From assembly GCF_030317145.1 (NCBI RefSeq), contig NZ_JASZYE010000011.1:1-64000 (forward strand): a stretch of DNA of 64,000 bases. Direction: 5' to 3'. Every line of letters starts with the position of its first letter. Within the stretch, counting starts at the first letter, position 1. Below the pieces are notes generated by a model. It ran no database searches and was not told the DNA's origin. It saw nothing but the letters and a program-made list of their open reading frames with translations. The translations under genes and the position numbers were made by a program. This DNA is from Variovorax flavidus (GTDB lineage: Bacteria; Pseudomonadota; Gammaproteobacteria; Burkholderiales; Burkholderiaceae_C). Shown here in pieces: positions 17,361-25,005 of the stretch.

Positions 17361-18488
17361 ATGCCCCGACCTCGGCGCTACGCCGTGGTCTCATTCCGAT
17401 TCTTCCTGTCCGTGTCCTCCCGTTTTCCGATTCGTGTTCTTGCCACGCTCCTGCTCGCATTCGTGGCGGCCAGCGTGTGCGTGGTGCTGCATACGCCGCT
17501 GCCCTGGATGATCGGTCCGCTGCTCGCGGTGTCCATCGCGTCCATCGCCGGAGTGCCGACCGCGAGCCATACCCCGTTGCGCAACGCGGGGCAGTGGGTC
17601 ATCGGCGTCGCGCTCGGACTCTATTTCACGCCGCAGGTGGTTTCGCTGGTCGCGAGCGTGTGGTGGGCGATCGCGTTGGCCATCGCCTGGGCGCTGGTCA
17701 TGGGCTGGGTGTTCGGGCTCTGGCTGCATCGCCTGCATGTGGAGCGCATGCCGCACATTCCGGTGCGCTCCATGAGAGCCACGACTTACTTCTCGGGTGC
17801 GATCGGCGGTGCATCGGAAATGACCTTGCTGGCGGAACGCGCCGGCGCCCGGACGGACCTGGTGGCTGCCGCGCACAGCCTGCGGGTGGTGCTGGTGACG
17901 ATCCTGGTCCCGTTCGGGATGCAGTGGAGCGGCATGCACGGTCTTGTGATCAATGCGTCCAGCACCCGCGAGGTGCACGGGGGCGGGCTGGTCCTGCTGG
18001 CGATGGCGACCGGCATCGGCGGCCTCGCCCTGCGCGCGACGGGGCGCACCAACCCCTGGTTCATGGGGCCCTTGCTGGTGGCGATGGGGCTCACCATGGC
18101 CGGGCAGCAGGTGTCGGGCATACCCACCTGGCTGTCGAATGCGGCGCAACTGGTGATCGCCGTGAGCCTCGGGGCCCGTTTCAGCCGGGAGTTCCTGCAG
18201 ACGGCGCCGCGCTGGATGGCGACGGTGGCGGTCGGGACACTGGGGTTGATCGCGCTGTGCGGCGCGTTCGCATGGGGCTTGTCGCGGATGACGGGCCTGC
18301 ATCCCGCCACGATGATCCTGGGAACTTCACCGGGAGGCATCGCCGAGATGTCGATCACCGCGAAGGTGCTTCAACTCGGCGTGCCGGTGGTCACGGCATT
18401 CCAGGTCTGCCGCTTGGTGGCCGTGCTGCTGATCGTCGGCCCGCTGTATGGGTGGCTGTTTCGCCGGGAGCGCCGCGGCGCTCAGTGA
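17361..18488 (+). CDS. AbrB family integral membrane protein (putative transporter)
   Basis: A 375-residue polytopic membrane protein with about ten helices in two similar halves. PLPWMIGPLLA and TNPWFMGPLLVAMG mark the two repeats, and LGTSPGGIAEMSITAK is the conserved C-terminal signature of the AbrB (ammonia monooxygenase-associated) family. Despite the name it is not the AbrB DNA-binding regulator. The function is not established; these proteins are predicted transporters. The gap to the divergent ChaN-like gene is only 12 bp, so the true start may be internal (for example near the first helix, FPIRVLATLLLAF), or the promoters lie inside the neighbouring genes. Confidence 0.8.
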   Translation: MPRPRRYAVVSFRFFLSVSSRFPIRVLATLLLAFVAASVCVVLHTPLPWMIGPLLAVSIASIAGVPTASHTPLRNAGQWVIGVALGLYFTPQVVSLVASVWWAIALAIAWALVMGWVFGLWLHRLHVERMPHIPVRSMRATTYFSGAIGGASEMTLLAERAGARTDLVAAAHSLRVVLVTILVPFGMQWSGMHGLVINASSTREVHGGGLVLLAMATGIGGLALRATGRTNPWFMGPLLVAMGLTMAGQQVSGIPTWLSNAAQLVIAVSLGARFSREFLQTAPRWMATVAVGTLGLIALCGAFAWGLSRMTGLHPATMILGTSPGGIAEMSITAKVLQLGVPVVTAFQVCRLVAVLLIVGPLYGWLFRRERRGAQ

Positions 18489-18793
18489 ACCAGAACGGGC
18501 GTGTGCGCCAGCTCGGCGTAGCCCTCGAGGGTGTCCTCGACTTCTTCCTGCGTGGGTGTATTGATCTGCCACGCGGCAATCTGCTGCTGGAAGAGTTCTG
18601 CCCATGAGCCATCGAGGTAAACCTCTTTACCCGAGCGCTTGTCGACGATCTCGAAGCCGTGGCGCGCCAGCACGGGCAGGTGGGGCGCCACGGGCGCTTC
18701 GCCTTCCGTCGGCTGCACGTGCACGACGACGAACGAGTCGGAGTCGTAGAGCATTTGCATTTCGGGTCCTGTGAGGATGTCGATGGCGTTCAT
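18482..18793 (-). CDS. DUF3567 family protein
   Basis: A small acidic soluble protein of 103 residues, starting MNAIDILTGPEMQMLYDSDS. Its body matches the DUF3567 family, which is widespread in Burkholderiales and uncharacterised: FVVVHVQPTEG, GFEIVDKRSGKEVYLDG and a helical, Glu-rich end QEEVEDTLEGYAEL. It carries no signal peptide or catalytic motif. Its last 7 bp overlap the end of the convergent AbrB-family gene. It seems to have its own promoter in the 93-bp AT-richer gap upstream. Confidence 0.85.
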   Translation of the reverse strand: MNAIDILTGPEMQMLYDSDSFVVVHVQPTEGEAPVAPHLPVLARHGFEIVDKRSGKEVYLDGSWAELFQQQIAAWQINTPTQEEVEDTLEGYAELAHTPVLVH

Positions 18794-18886
18794 GGTGGTT
18801 AGATAGCAATCAACGCGCCAGTTTCAATATCGATCGTTGCGTTGTAGGCACTTGGCTGTATCTTTTTGTTTCTCCAATGCTAGTTG

Positions 18887-20029
18887 CTAGTTAGCGGGCC
18901 GTAACGGCACTTGTTCACGCAATTGCATATCGGCGAAGTCGCCGCCGGCCTGGGTGAGCTTGAGGCGCACGGGGAGGTAGCCCAACTCGGGCGCCAGCCA
19001 GACTTCCACCTTGTCGTCGAAGGGGAGGCGCGGGTTCCGGGTGAGTTTCCGTACGGTGAAATTGCCGGCGGGCACGCTCAGCTGCTCCTCCTCGCCAACG
19101 TGGAAGGTCCAGATTTCGGCATCGCGCGGGCCGACCGTCTGGACGGCGATCACCGACCCCGGCGGGTAGCGCGGCGGGTCTCCGGCCAGCAGGGCGCCCA
19201 GTTGCATCAATACGCTCAGCCGGTCCTGCGCGCCCGCCAGGAGCATCACGCTCGGCGTGTTGTTGCTGAAGACCACCAGGCCCTGGTCCCGCGCGAAATG
19301 CGAGGCGACTTCGGTCTTGCGCTTGTCCGCATAGCGCAGCGGCTCGATGCCGGTCTTGCCGATGCCGCCGTTGCTCTGCCAGCTGCGGATGGTCTTGAAC
19401 AGGAATTTCAGCGACAAGCGCGCGTCGTAGTGCTCCCCGTCCTGCAGCCAGACCAGCTCGCCGAAGACGCCCGACATCGGTGTGGTTCCCTGCTGGGCGG
19501 TGGCGGCAAAGGCGAGGCGCACGGAGCCGGGGATGCGCAGCGGAACCGCGCCGGGCATGTTGGCGGCGGCTGCGTCGTTGGCGGCCGATGCGGCGCTGTC
19601 GGAGGATTCCGGAGCTGGCGTTCCGGCTTGCGCGGCGTCAGTCGCCGGCGCGTCCGTGCTGCCCTCGTCGATGGCGTTCTGCGAGATGAGGTCCTGTGCG
19701 GCGGTGTCGTGGGGCGGCGGGGCTTCAGGCGCCGGCGCCTCCGGATGAGGCCGGGCCACCGGGCGAGGGCGCGCAGGTGCAGCAGGCGGCTTGGCAACTG
19801 CCGCAGGTGCCTGCGCCGGCTGCGATGGCGCTGCCGCCGGCGGAGGTGCGACGACGATGGTCCGCGTGGTGAATTTGCTGATTGGCGGCGGGGGCCTGGA
19901 CCCGACGGTCAACGGCGCGAGACCCAGCACGGCCAGATGCGCGGCCACCACCGCCACCGTCAGCAACGCCAGCGCCCGCCACGGCAGGCGCGGGGCGTCG
20001 GGAAGGGCGGGGGGAGCAAGCGTCGGCAT
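18887..20029 (-). CDS. DUF3108 protein with TonB-like N-terminus
   Basis: A 380-residue envelope protein. One N-terminal membrane helix (ALALLTVAVVAAHLAVLGLA) is followed by a long Pro/Ala linker (about 45-150) like that of TonB, which would place the C-terminus in the periplasm. The C-terminal domain (about 165-380) matches DUF3108: GELVWLQDGEHYDARLSL, QSNGGIGKTGIEPLRYAD, FTVRKLTRNP and VWLAPELGYLPVRLKL. DUF3108 is a beta-rich fold of unknown function, sometimes near lipid or cell-envelope genes. No ExbB/ExbD or TonB C-terminal signature is present. It stands alone, divergent from the FAH-family gene. Confidence 0.82.
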   Translation of the reverse strand: MPTLAPPALPDAPRLPWRALALLTVAVVAAHLAVLGLAPLTVGSRPPPPISKFTTRTIVVAPPPAAAPSQPAQAPAAVAKPPAAPARPRPVARPHPEAPAPEAPPPHDTAAQDLISQNAIDEGSTDAPATDAAQAGTPAPESSDSAASAANDAAAANMPGAVPLRIPGSVRLAFAATAQQGTTPMSGVFGELVWLQDGEHYDARLSLKFLFKTIRSWQSNGGIGKTGIEPLRYADKRKTEVASHFARDQGLVVFSNNTPSVMLLAGAQDRLSVLMQLGALLAGDPPRYPPGSVIAVQTVGPRDAEIWTFHVGEEEQLSVPAGNFTVRKLTRNPRLPFDDKVEVWLAPELGYLPVRLKLTQAGGDFADMQLREQVPLRPAN

Positions 20030-20127
20030 CAGAGGTGGATCAGGCGACGCCCGCGAGGTTCATCTCGGTACACTGCCGCCCGTCCAACCAGTTTAGTAGC
20101 GATGCCGCGCCGGCATCCGCCGCCACC

Positions 20128-21147
20128 ATGAAACTCGCCACCCTCAAAGACGGTTCGCGCGACGGCCAGCTCGTCGTCGTCTCGCGCGATCTCGCCAGCG
20201 CCCACTACGCCACCGGCATCGCCAGCCGCATGCAGCAGGTGCTCGACGACTGGGGCTTCATGAGCCCGCAGCTGCAGGATCTGTACGACGGACTCAATGC
20301 CGGGCGCGCCCGCCACGCCTTTCCTTTCGACCCCGTCCAATGCATGGCGCCGCTGCCGCGCGCCTACCAGTGGGCCGACGGCTCGGCCTACATCAATCAC
20401 GTGGAACTGGTGCGCAAGGCGCGCAACGCCGAAGTGCCCGACAGCTTCTACGTCGACCCGCTGATGTACCAGGGCGGCAGCGACGACTTCATCGGCCCCT
20501 GCGACCCGGTCGTGGTCGCCAGCGAAGCCTTCGGCATCGACTTCGAGGCCGAGATCGCCGTCATCACCGGCGACGTGCGGATGGGTGCCACGCCCGCCCA
20601 GGCGCTGGATGGCATTCGCCTCGTGATGCTCGCCAACGACGTGAGCCTGCGCAACCTGATCCCGGCCGAGCTGGCCAAGGGCTTCGGCTTCTTCCAGAGC
20701 AAGCCCGCCACGGCGTTCAGCCCCGTGGCCGTCACGATCGACGAGCTGGGCGATGCCTGGCAGGGCGGCCGCGTGCACCTCACCCTGCAAAGCACCTGGA
20801 ACGGCCGCAAGGTCGGCATGTGCGACGCAGGCGACGAGATGACCTTCCACTTCGGCCAGCTCGTGGCGCACATCGCCAAGACGCGCAACGTGCGCGCCGG
20901 CAGCATCGTCGGCAGCGGCACGGTGAGCAACAAGGGTTACGAGCAGAAGGGCGGACGCATGGAATGGCCCAAGGGCTACAGCTGCATCGCCGAGAAGCGC
21001 TGCATCGAGACCATCCAGGACGGCCAGCCCAGCACCGAGTTCATGAAGTACGGCGACACCATCCGGATCGAGATGAAGGGGAAGGACGGGCAGACGGTCT
21101 TCGGCGCGATCGATCAGGAAGTGGTGGCGCCCGGGGCGGTCAAGTAG
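20128..21147 (+). CDS. Fumarylacetoacetate hydrolase (FAH) family protein
   Basis: A 339-residue metal-dependent hydrolase or decarboxylase of the FAH superfamily that acts on beta-diketo acids late in aromatic breakdown. The conserved metal-binding region includes DFEAEIAVI (two acidic ligands), VMLANDVSLRNL, GFGFFQSKPATAFSP and GSGTVSNKG. Subfamilies hydrolyse fumarylacetoacetate, maleylpyruvate-type or acylpyruvate substrates, and the sequence alone does not decide between them. I start at MKLATLKDGS because the family begins there; the frame upstream is open but runs into the divergent promoter region. The next gene rightward (LuxR type) converges on it 4 bp away. The FAD monooxygenase beyond fits a shared ring-degradation theme. 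Confidence 0.88.
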   Translation: MKLATLKDGSRDGQLVVVSRDLASAHYATGIASRMQQVLDDWGFMSPQLQDLYDGLNAGRARHAFPFDPVQCMAPLPRAYQWADGSAYINHVELVRKARNAEVPDSFYVDPLMYQGGSDDFIGPCDPVVVASEAFGIDFEAEIAVITGDVRMGATPAQALDGIRLVMLANDVSLRNLIPAELAKGFGFFQSKPATAFSPVAVTIDELGDAWQGGRVHLTLQSTWNGRKVGMCDAGDEMTFHFGQLVAHIAKTRNVRAGSIVGSGTVSNKGYEQKGGRMEWPKGYSCIAEKRCIETIQDGQPSTEFMKYGDTIRIEMKGKDGQTVFGAIDQEVVAPGAVK

Positions 21148-21151
21148 CGCG

Positions 21152-21928
21152 CTACTCACGGACGCCGCGCAACAGGTCTTTCAGGCTTCCGATCCCCAGC
21201 CGCCGAAACGCGCGGTACTGATGCGTCCGCACGGTGGTGAGTTCGATGCCGATCTCGCGCGCCGCCTCCTTGGCGGTCTTGCCCGCCAGGAGATGGCCGA
21301 TCACTTCGCGTTCGCGCAGGCTCAGGCCCAGGAGTCGCGACGCCAGGGTTGGCTCCACCGCCTCGCGCGCCGCAACGGCGATGCGGCCGTGCGCGGCGGT
21401 GGCGTCCGCCAGCAGCGCGGCGTGCGTCTCCAGCAAGCTGAAATCCGTCGGGCCGAAGTCGGGCTGTGCGAGGCTGCGGTAGAAACTCACCGCTGCGCGC
21501 TGCCCGGTCGGCAGCAGGAGCAGCACCGAAGCGCGCTCGCGGATGCCGACATCGCCATAGCAGGCCGCGCGGTAGGCAGGGTCGGCCACCTCCTCGGCGT
21601 GCTGGTGGCCGAGCCAGAGTTGCGGGCGCTTCGGCAGCTTGCGCGCGGCAAGCCAGGCCATGTTGGGATCGAGCAGGTCGAAGCGCTGGGCCACATAGCG
21701 CTCGGCGGTGCGCTCCGCGGTGTTGCCGTAGGTGCTGGCGGCTGAAACGGTTTCGATGCGGCCGGTCGCGCTAACCGCGAACACGGTACAGAAGGTCACC
21801 GGCAGCACGCCATGCATGGCGATGAGGTAGCTGGCCGCCAGGTGCGATGTGCCGATGCCCGCCAGCACGCCGCTGACGACAGGGGATGCCACGGCATGCT
21901 CGGCGCCACGGATGGGCCAGCGCTTCAT
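21152..21928 (-). CDS. LuxR-family transcriptional regulator
   Basis: A 258-residue regulator. The C-terminal 60 residues form a LuxR/GerE helix-turn-helix (LGLSLREREVIGHLLAGKTAKEAAREIGI, then TTVRTHQYRAFRRLGI). The N-terminal part has no receiver motif and looks like a small-ligand sensing domain. Starting at MKRWPIRGAEH avoids upstream sequence belonging to the divergent promoter. It is divergent from the FAD monooxygenase gene (73 bp between starts), with an inverted repeat between them, so it most likely controls that operon. It may be an activator responding to the ring substrate; the ligand is unknown. Confidence 0.85.
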   Translation of the reverse strand: MKRWPIRGAEHAVASPVVSGVLAGIGTSHLAASYLIAMHGVLPVTFCTVFAVSATGRIETVSAASTYGNTAERTAERYVAQRFDLLDPNMAWLAARKLPKRPQLWLGHQHAEEVADPAYRAACYGDVGIRERASVLLLLPTGQRAAVSFYRSLAQPDFGPTDFSLLETHAALLADATAAHGRIAVAAREAVEPTLASRLLGLSLREREVIGHLLAGKTAKEAAREIGIELTTVRTHQYRAFRRLGIGSLKDLLRGVRE

Positions 21929-21946
21929 CGAGTTCCTAGGGTTATC

Positions 21947-21960
21947 ACTTCGTATGAAGT
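21947..21960. promoter_or_regulatory. Inverted repeat, candidate LuxR-type regulator site
   Basis: ACTTC-GTAT-GAAGT lies in the 73-bp divergent gap between the LuxR-type regulator and the FAD monooxygenase gene, an AT-rich spot in GC-rich DNA. Its place and symmetry suit an operator for the divergent regulator. Confidence 0.4.
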
Positions 21961-22001
21961 TACGACATCGGCCGCAAGGCCGCATCGGGACAATCCTGCC
22001 C

Positions 22002-23744
22002 ATGACTACCGCTGTGACCCCACCCGCCGCACGCGCAGGCGACGCCGCCACAGGCCCGCTGCCGCCGGCCGCCGGTGAACTGCCGCCCTCGGTCGGCGAC
22101 TTTCACTACACGCAGTTCAAGCCCTGGTTGCCGCCGCTGGAAGAGGGCGTCGAGCCCGGCCGCCACCCGGTCGTGATCGCGGGCGGCGGCCCCGTCGGCA
22201 TGTCGCTGGCGCTCGGGCTCGCGAACCACGGCGTGCGCTGCGTCATCCTCGAAGCGGACGACACGGTCTGCGTCGGCAGCCGCGCGGCCTGCATTTCGCG
22301 CCGGAGCCTGGAGATCATCGAGCGCCTCGGCGCGCTACCGGCCTTCCTGGCGAAGGGCCTGCCCTGGACGGGCGGGCGCAGCTTCTACAAGACCGACGAG
22401 GTGTTTCGCTTCGAGATGCCGCACGACGCGCAGCAGAAGCTGCCGCCGATGATCAACCTCGAGCAGTACTACATCGAGCAGTACCTGCTGGACGAGATCT
22501 TCCGCCGCAACGAAGCCACGCCGGGCCTGATCGACATCCGCTGGGGCACCGAGCTCACCGGCTTCACCGAAGACGCCGACGGCCTCACGCTGGAGGCGCG
22601 CAATGCGCTGGGCGCGTACGCGCTGCGCACGCAATGGCTGGTCGGCTGCGATGGCGGACAAAGCTTCGTGCGCAAGTCGCTCGGCCTCAATCTCGAAGGC
22701 ACGGGCTACGAAGGCCGCTACGTGATCATCGATATCGAGCTGCACAGCAAGCATCCGACCGAGCGGCGCGCCTGGTTCGATCCGCCGTGGAACCCGGGCT
22801 CGACCGTGCTGATGCACCGCCAGCCCGATGACATCTGGCGCATCGACTACCAGTTGCGCGCCGGGCAGAGCACCGAGGCAGCACTCCAGCCCGCCGCGGT
22901 GCAGGAGTTCGTGCAGCGGCACCTGGAGGCGATCGGCGAGGGCCACCTGCCGTGGAAGACGGTCTGGACCTCGGTCTATCGCGCCGGCGCGATGACGCTG
23001 GAGAGCTACCGCCATGGCCGCGTGCTGTTCGCCGGCAATGCGGCGCACGCGATGCCGATCTTCGGTGTGCGCGGGCTGAACTCGGGCTTCGACGACGCCG
23101 ACAACCTGGCGTGGAAGCTGGCCCTGGTGGTGCGCGGCGTGTCCGCCGCCGCCTTGCTCGACAGCTATTCGCAGGAGCGCATCGCGGCTTTCCACATCAA
23201 CGCCGAGAGCGCGATGCGCAGCACCGAGTTCATGTCGCCGCCCTCGCGGGGCTTCGACCTGCTGCGCGAAGCGGCGCTGTCGCTGTCGGGCGCGCACCGC
23301 GAGATCGCGAACCTCATCAATCCACGCCAGACGCAGGCGGTGCGCTACGACGATTCGGCGCTGTCCAGCGATAGCGACGAGCTGGCGGCCGGCCCCCGGC
23401 CCGGCGAAGTGATGCCCGATCGGCCCCTGACGCGCGACCTGCATCTCACCGACTGGTTGCGCCCGAACTTCACCGTGCTCGTGCTGAACATGGCGGGCAT
23501 GGACGCCGCGCTCGCCGCCGACATCGCCATGGCACAGGCCGGGCCGGTGCCTATCGTGATGCACGAGCTGCCGCCGGGCTGCGTCGAAGAGTCCGTCTTC
23601 GAGGCCCTCGGGGCCGGGCAGGGCGCCATCTATTTGTTGCGCCCCGACGGCCACGTGGCCGCACGGTGGCGCCGCGTGCCGCAGGGCGCGCTGTTGCGGG
23701 CGCTGGCGCGAGCCGCCGCGCTCGCCGGAAAGGAGTCGGCATGA
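22002..23744 (+). CDS. FAD-dependent aromatic monooxygenase (class A, MhpA/PheA-like)
   Basis: A 580-residue flavoprotein hydroxylase of the PHBH fold that should hydroxylate an aromatic or related ring with NAD(P)H and O2. The FAD-binding motif GGGPVGMSLALGLANHG lies near residue 65. The DG motif is VGCDGGQSFVRK. The third motif reads FAGNAAHAMPIFGVRG, where the usual GD aspartate is Asn (about 346). A thioredoxin-like C-terminal region follows, as in MhpA and phenol hydroxylases. A proline-rich N-terminal stretch of about 45 residues precedes the flavin domain. It overlaps the following DUF2783 gene by 4 bp (ATGA). The divergent LuxR-type regulator probably controls it. The substrate is not evident. 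Confidence 0.88.
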   Translation: MTTAVTPPAARAGDAATGPLPPAAGELPPSVGDFHYTQFKPWLPPLEEGVEPGRHPVVIAGGGPVGMSLALGLANHGVRCVILEADDTVCVGSRAACISRRSLEIIERLGALPAFLAKGLPWTGGRSFYKTDEVFRFEMPHDAQQKLPPMINLEQYYIEQYLLDEIFRRNEATPGLIDIRWGTELTGFTEDADGLTLEARNALGAYALRTQWLVGCDGGQSFVRKSLGLNLEGTGYEGRYVIIDIELHSKHPTERRAWFDPPWNPGSTVLMHRQPDDIWRIDYQLRAGQSTEAALQPAAVQEFVQRHLEAIGEGHLPWKTVWTSVYRAGAMTLESYRHGRVLFAGNAAHAMPIFGVRGLNSGFDDADNLAWKLALVVRGVSAAALLDSYSQERIAAFHINAESAMRSTEFMSPPSRGFDLLREAALSLSGAHREIANLINPRQTQAVRYDDSALSSDSDELAAGPRPGEVMPDRPLTRDLHLTDWLRPNFTVLVLNMAGMDAALAADIAMAQAGPVPIVMHELPPGCVEESVFEALGAGQGAIYLLRPDGHVAARWRRVPQGALLRALARAAALAGKESA

Positions 23745-23968
23745 CCGCATTGACCCACGACGCACGCGACCGCGTCTACGCCGAATGCGCCCGCGCCATC
23801 AGCGAGGCCGGCGCGGAGCGAGAATCGCTCTTCCTCGCGCGGCTTGCCCTGCTGCTGTTCGAGCAGGTCGGCGACGAGACGCGTTGCCGCGCCGCGCTGG
23901 CGCATGCGCTGGATGGCTTGCCCATGCCGTCCCTGTCCGCGGCGCCGGCCGATGCATCGCCGGCCTGA
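23741..23968 (+). CDS. DUF2783 small protein
   Basis: A 75-residue protein starting MTALTHDARDRVYAECARA, with a compact helical body (ESLFLARLALLLFEQVGD) and a short disordered tail. It fits DUF2783, small proteins that typically sit directly behind FAD-dependent monooxygenases. The start codon overlaps the monooxygenase stop (ATGA) with AAGGAG 7 bp upstream, so translation is coupled. It probably assists the oxygenase, for example in stability or flavin handling; this is inference from constant neighbourhood. Confidence 0.8.
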   Translation: MTALTHDARDRVYAECARAISEAGAERESLFLARLALLLFEQVGDETRCRAALAHALDGLPMPSLSAAPADASPA

Positions 23969-24008
23969 AGCTTTCATTTCGATTCGCAAAAAACCAGGAG
24001 ACTTCCAG

Positions 24009-24983
24009 ATGGATCGCAGAACCCTGCTCACCACCCTCGCTGCCACCGCGGCCGCCAGTGCCGCCCCATGGGCGCGCGCCCAGGGATTCCCGGAGCAGCT
24101 CATCAAGTGGGTGGTGCCGTACCCGGCAGGGGGCGGGACGGACGTGATTGCGCGCACGCTGGCCGAGGCGATGCGCCAGCCGCTGGGGCAACAGATCATC
24201 ATCGACAACCGTCCGGGCGCGTCGACCAACATCGGTGCGGAACTGGTCGCCAAGGCGAAGCCCGACGGCTACACCATCCTGTCGGCCGACAACGCGGTGC
24301 TGGCCTTCAACGAGCATCTGTTCAGCAAGCTGCCTTTCAACCCCGAAAAGGACTTCACCTACATCGGCGCCATCGGCAAGTTCCCGCTCGCGCTGGTGGT
24401 GCATCCGGACTTCCCGGCGCAGGACTTCAAGGCTTTCCTCGCCTACGTGAAGGCCAACCCTGGCAAGGTCAACTACGCATCGCCCGGCAATGGTTCGCCG
24501 CACCACCTGGCGATGGAGATGTTCAAGAGCCGCACCGGCACCTTCATCACGCACATCCCCTACCGCGGCGCCGCGCCGGCGATGGCCGACGTGATGGGCG
24601 GTCAGGTGCCATGCATGTTCCTCGACCTGGCCTCGGGCCTGTCGATCATCCAGGGCAAGAAGGTGCGCGTGCTCGCCATCGGGACCGGCGCCCGCTCGAA
24701 GCTCCTGCCCGACGTGCCGACGCTGGCCGAAGTGGGCGTGCCCAACTCCGAGGTGTTCGCGTTCCAGGGCATCCTCGGCCCGGCCGGCATGCCGCCTGCG
24801 GTGGTCACCCGGCTCAATAGCGAACTCAACCGTTCGTTCAGCACGCCCGCGGTGATGAAGCGCTTCAGCGATTTCGGCATGGAGGCGATGCCGGGCACGC
24901 CGCAGCAGTTCGCCGCGCTGTCGCGTGCGGAATCGAAGCGCTGGGGGCCGATCATCAAGGCCGCCGGCATCAAACTCGACTGA
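24009..24983 (+). CDS. Bug family (TctC-type) periplasmic binding protein
   Basis: A 324-residue solute-binding protein. Its N-terminus MDRRTLLTTLAATAAASAAP is a Tat-like or Sec signal ending near ARA-QG. The mature start IKWVVPYPAGGGTDVIARTLAE is typical of Bug proteins of the tripartite tricarboxylate transporter system, as are the conserved YASPGNGSPHHLAMEMFK and PYRGAAPAMADVMGG. Bug proteins bind carboxylates and are greatly expanded in Burkholderiales. No TctA/TctB membrane genes are adjacent. It lies 40 bp after DUF2783 with its own ribosome binding site (CCAGGAG) and is likely co-transcribed, so it may bind the acid fed to the monooxygenase. Confidence 0.9.
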   Translation: MDRRTLLTTLAATAAASAAPWARAQGFPEQLIKWVVPYPAGGGTDVIARTLAEAMRQPLGQQIIIDNRPGASTNIGAELVAKAKPDGYTILSADNAVLAFNEHLFSKLPFNPEKDFTYIGAIGKFPLALVVHPDFPAQDFKAFLAYVKANPGKVNYASPGNGSPHHLAMEMFKSRTGTFITHIPYRGAAPAMADVMGGQVPCMFLDLASGLSIIQGKKVRVLAIGTGARSKLLPDVPTLAEVGVPNSEVFAFQGILGPAGMPPAVVTRLNSELNRSFSTPAVMKRFSDFGMEAMPGTPQQFAALSRAESKRWGPIIKAAGIKLD

Positions 24984-25005
24984 TGACCAGCCGGTTCGCC
25001 CTGGC

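Noticed and set aside
21946..21963. Resemblance of CACTTCGTATGAAGTTAC to a loxP arm
   Set aside because: Only half-site similarity of a few bases, wrong spacing and no recombinase; a regulator dyad is the simpler reading.
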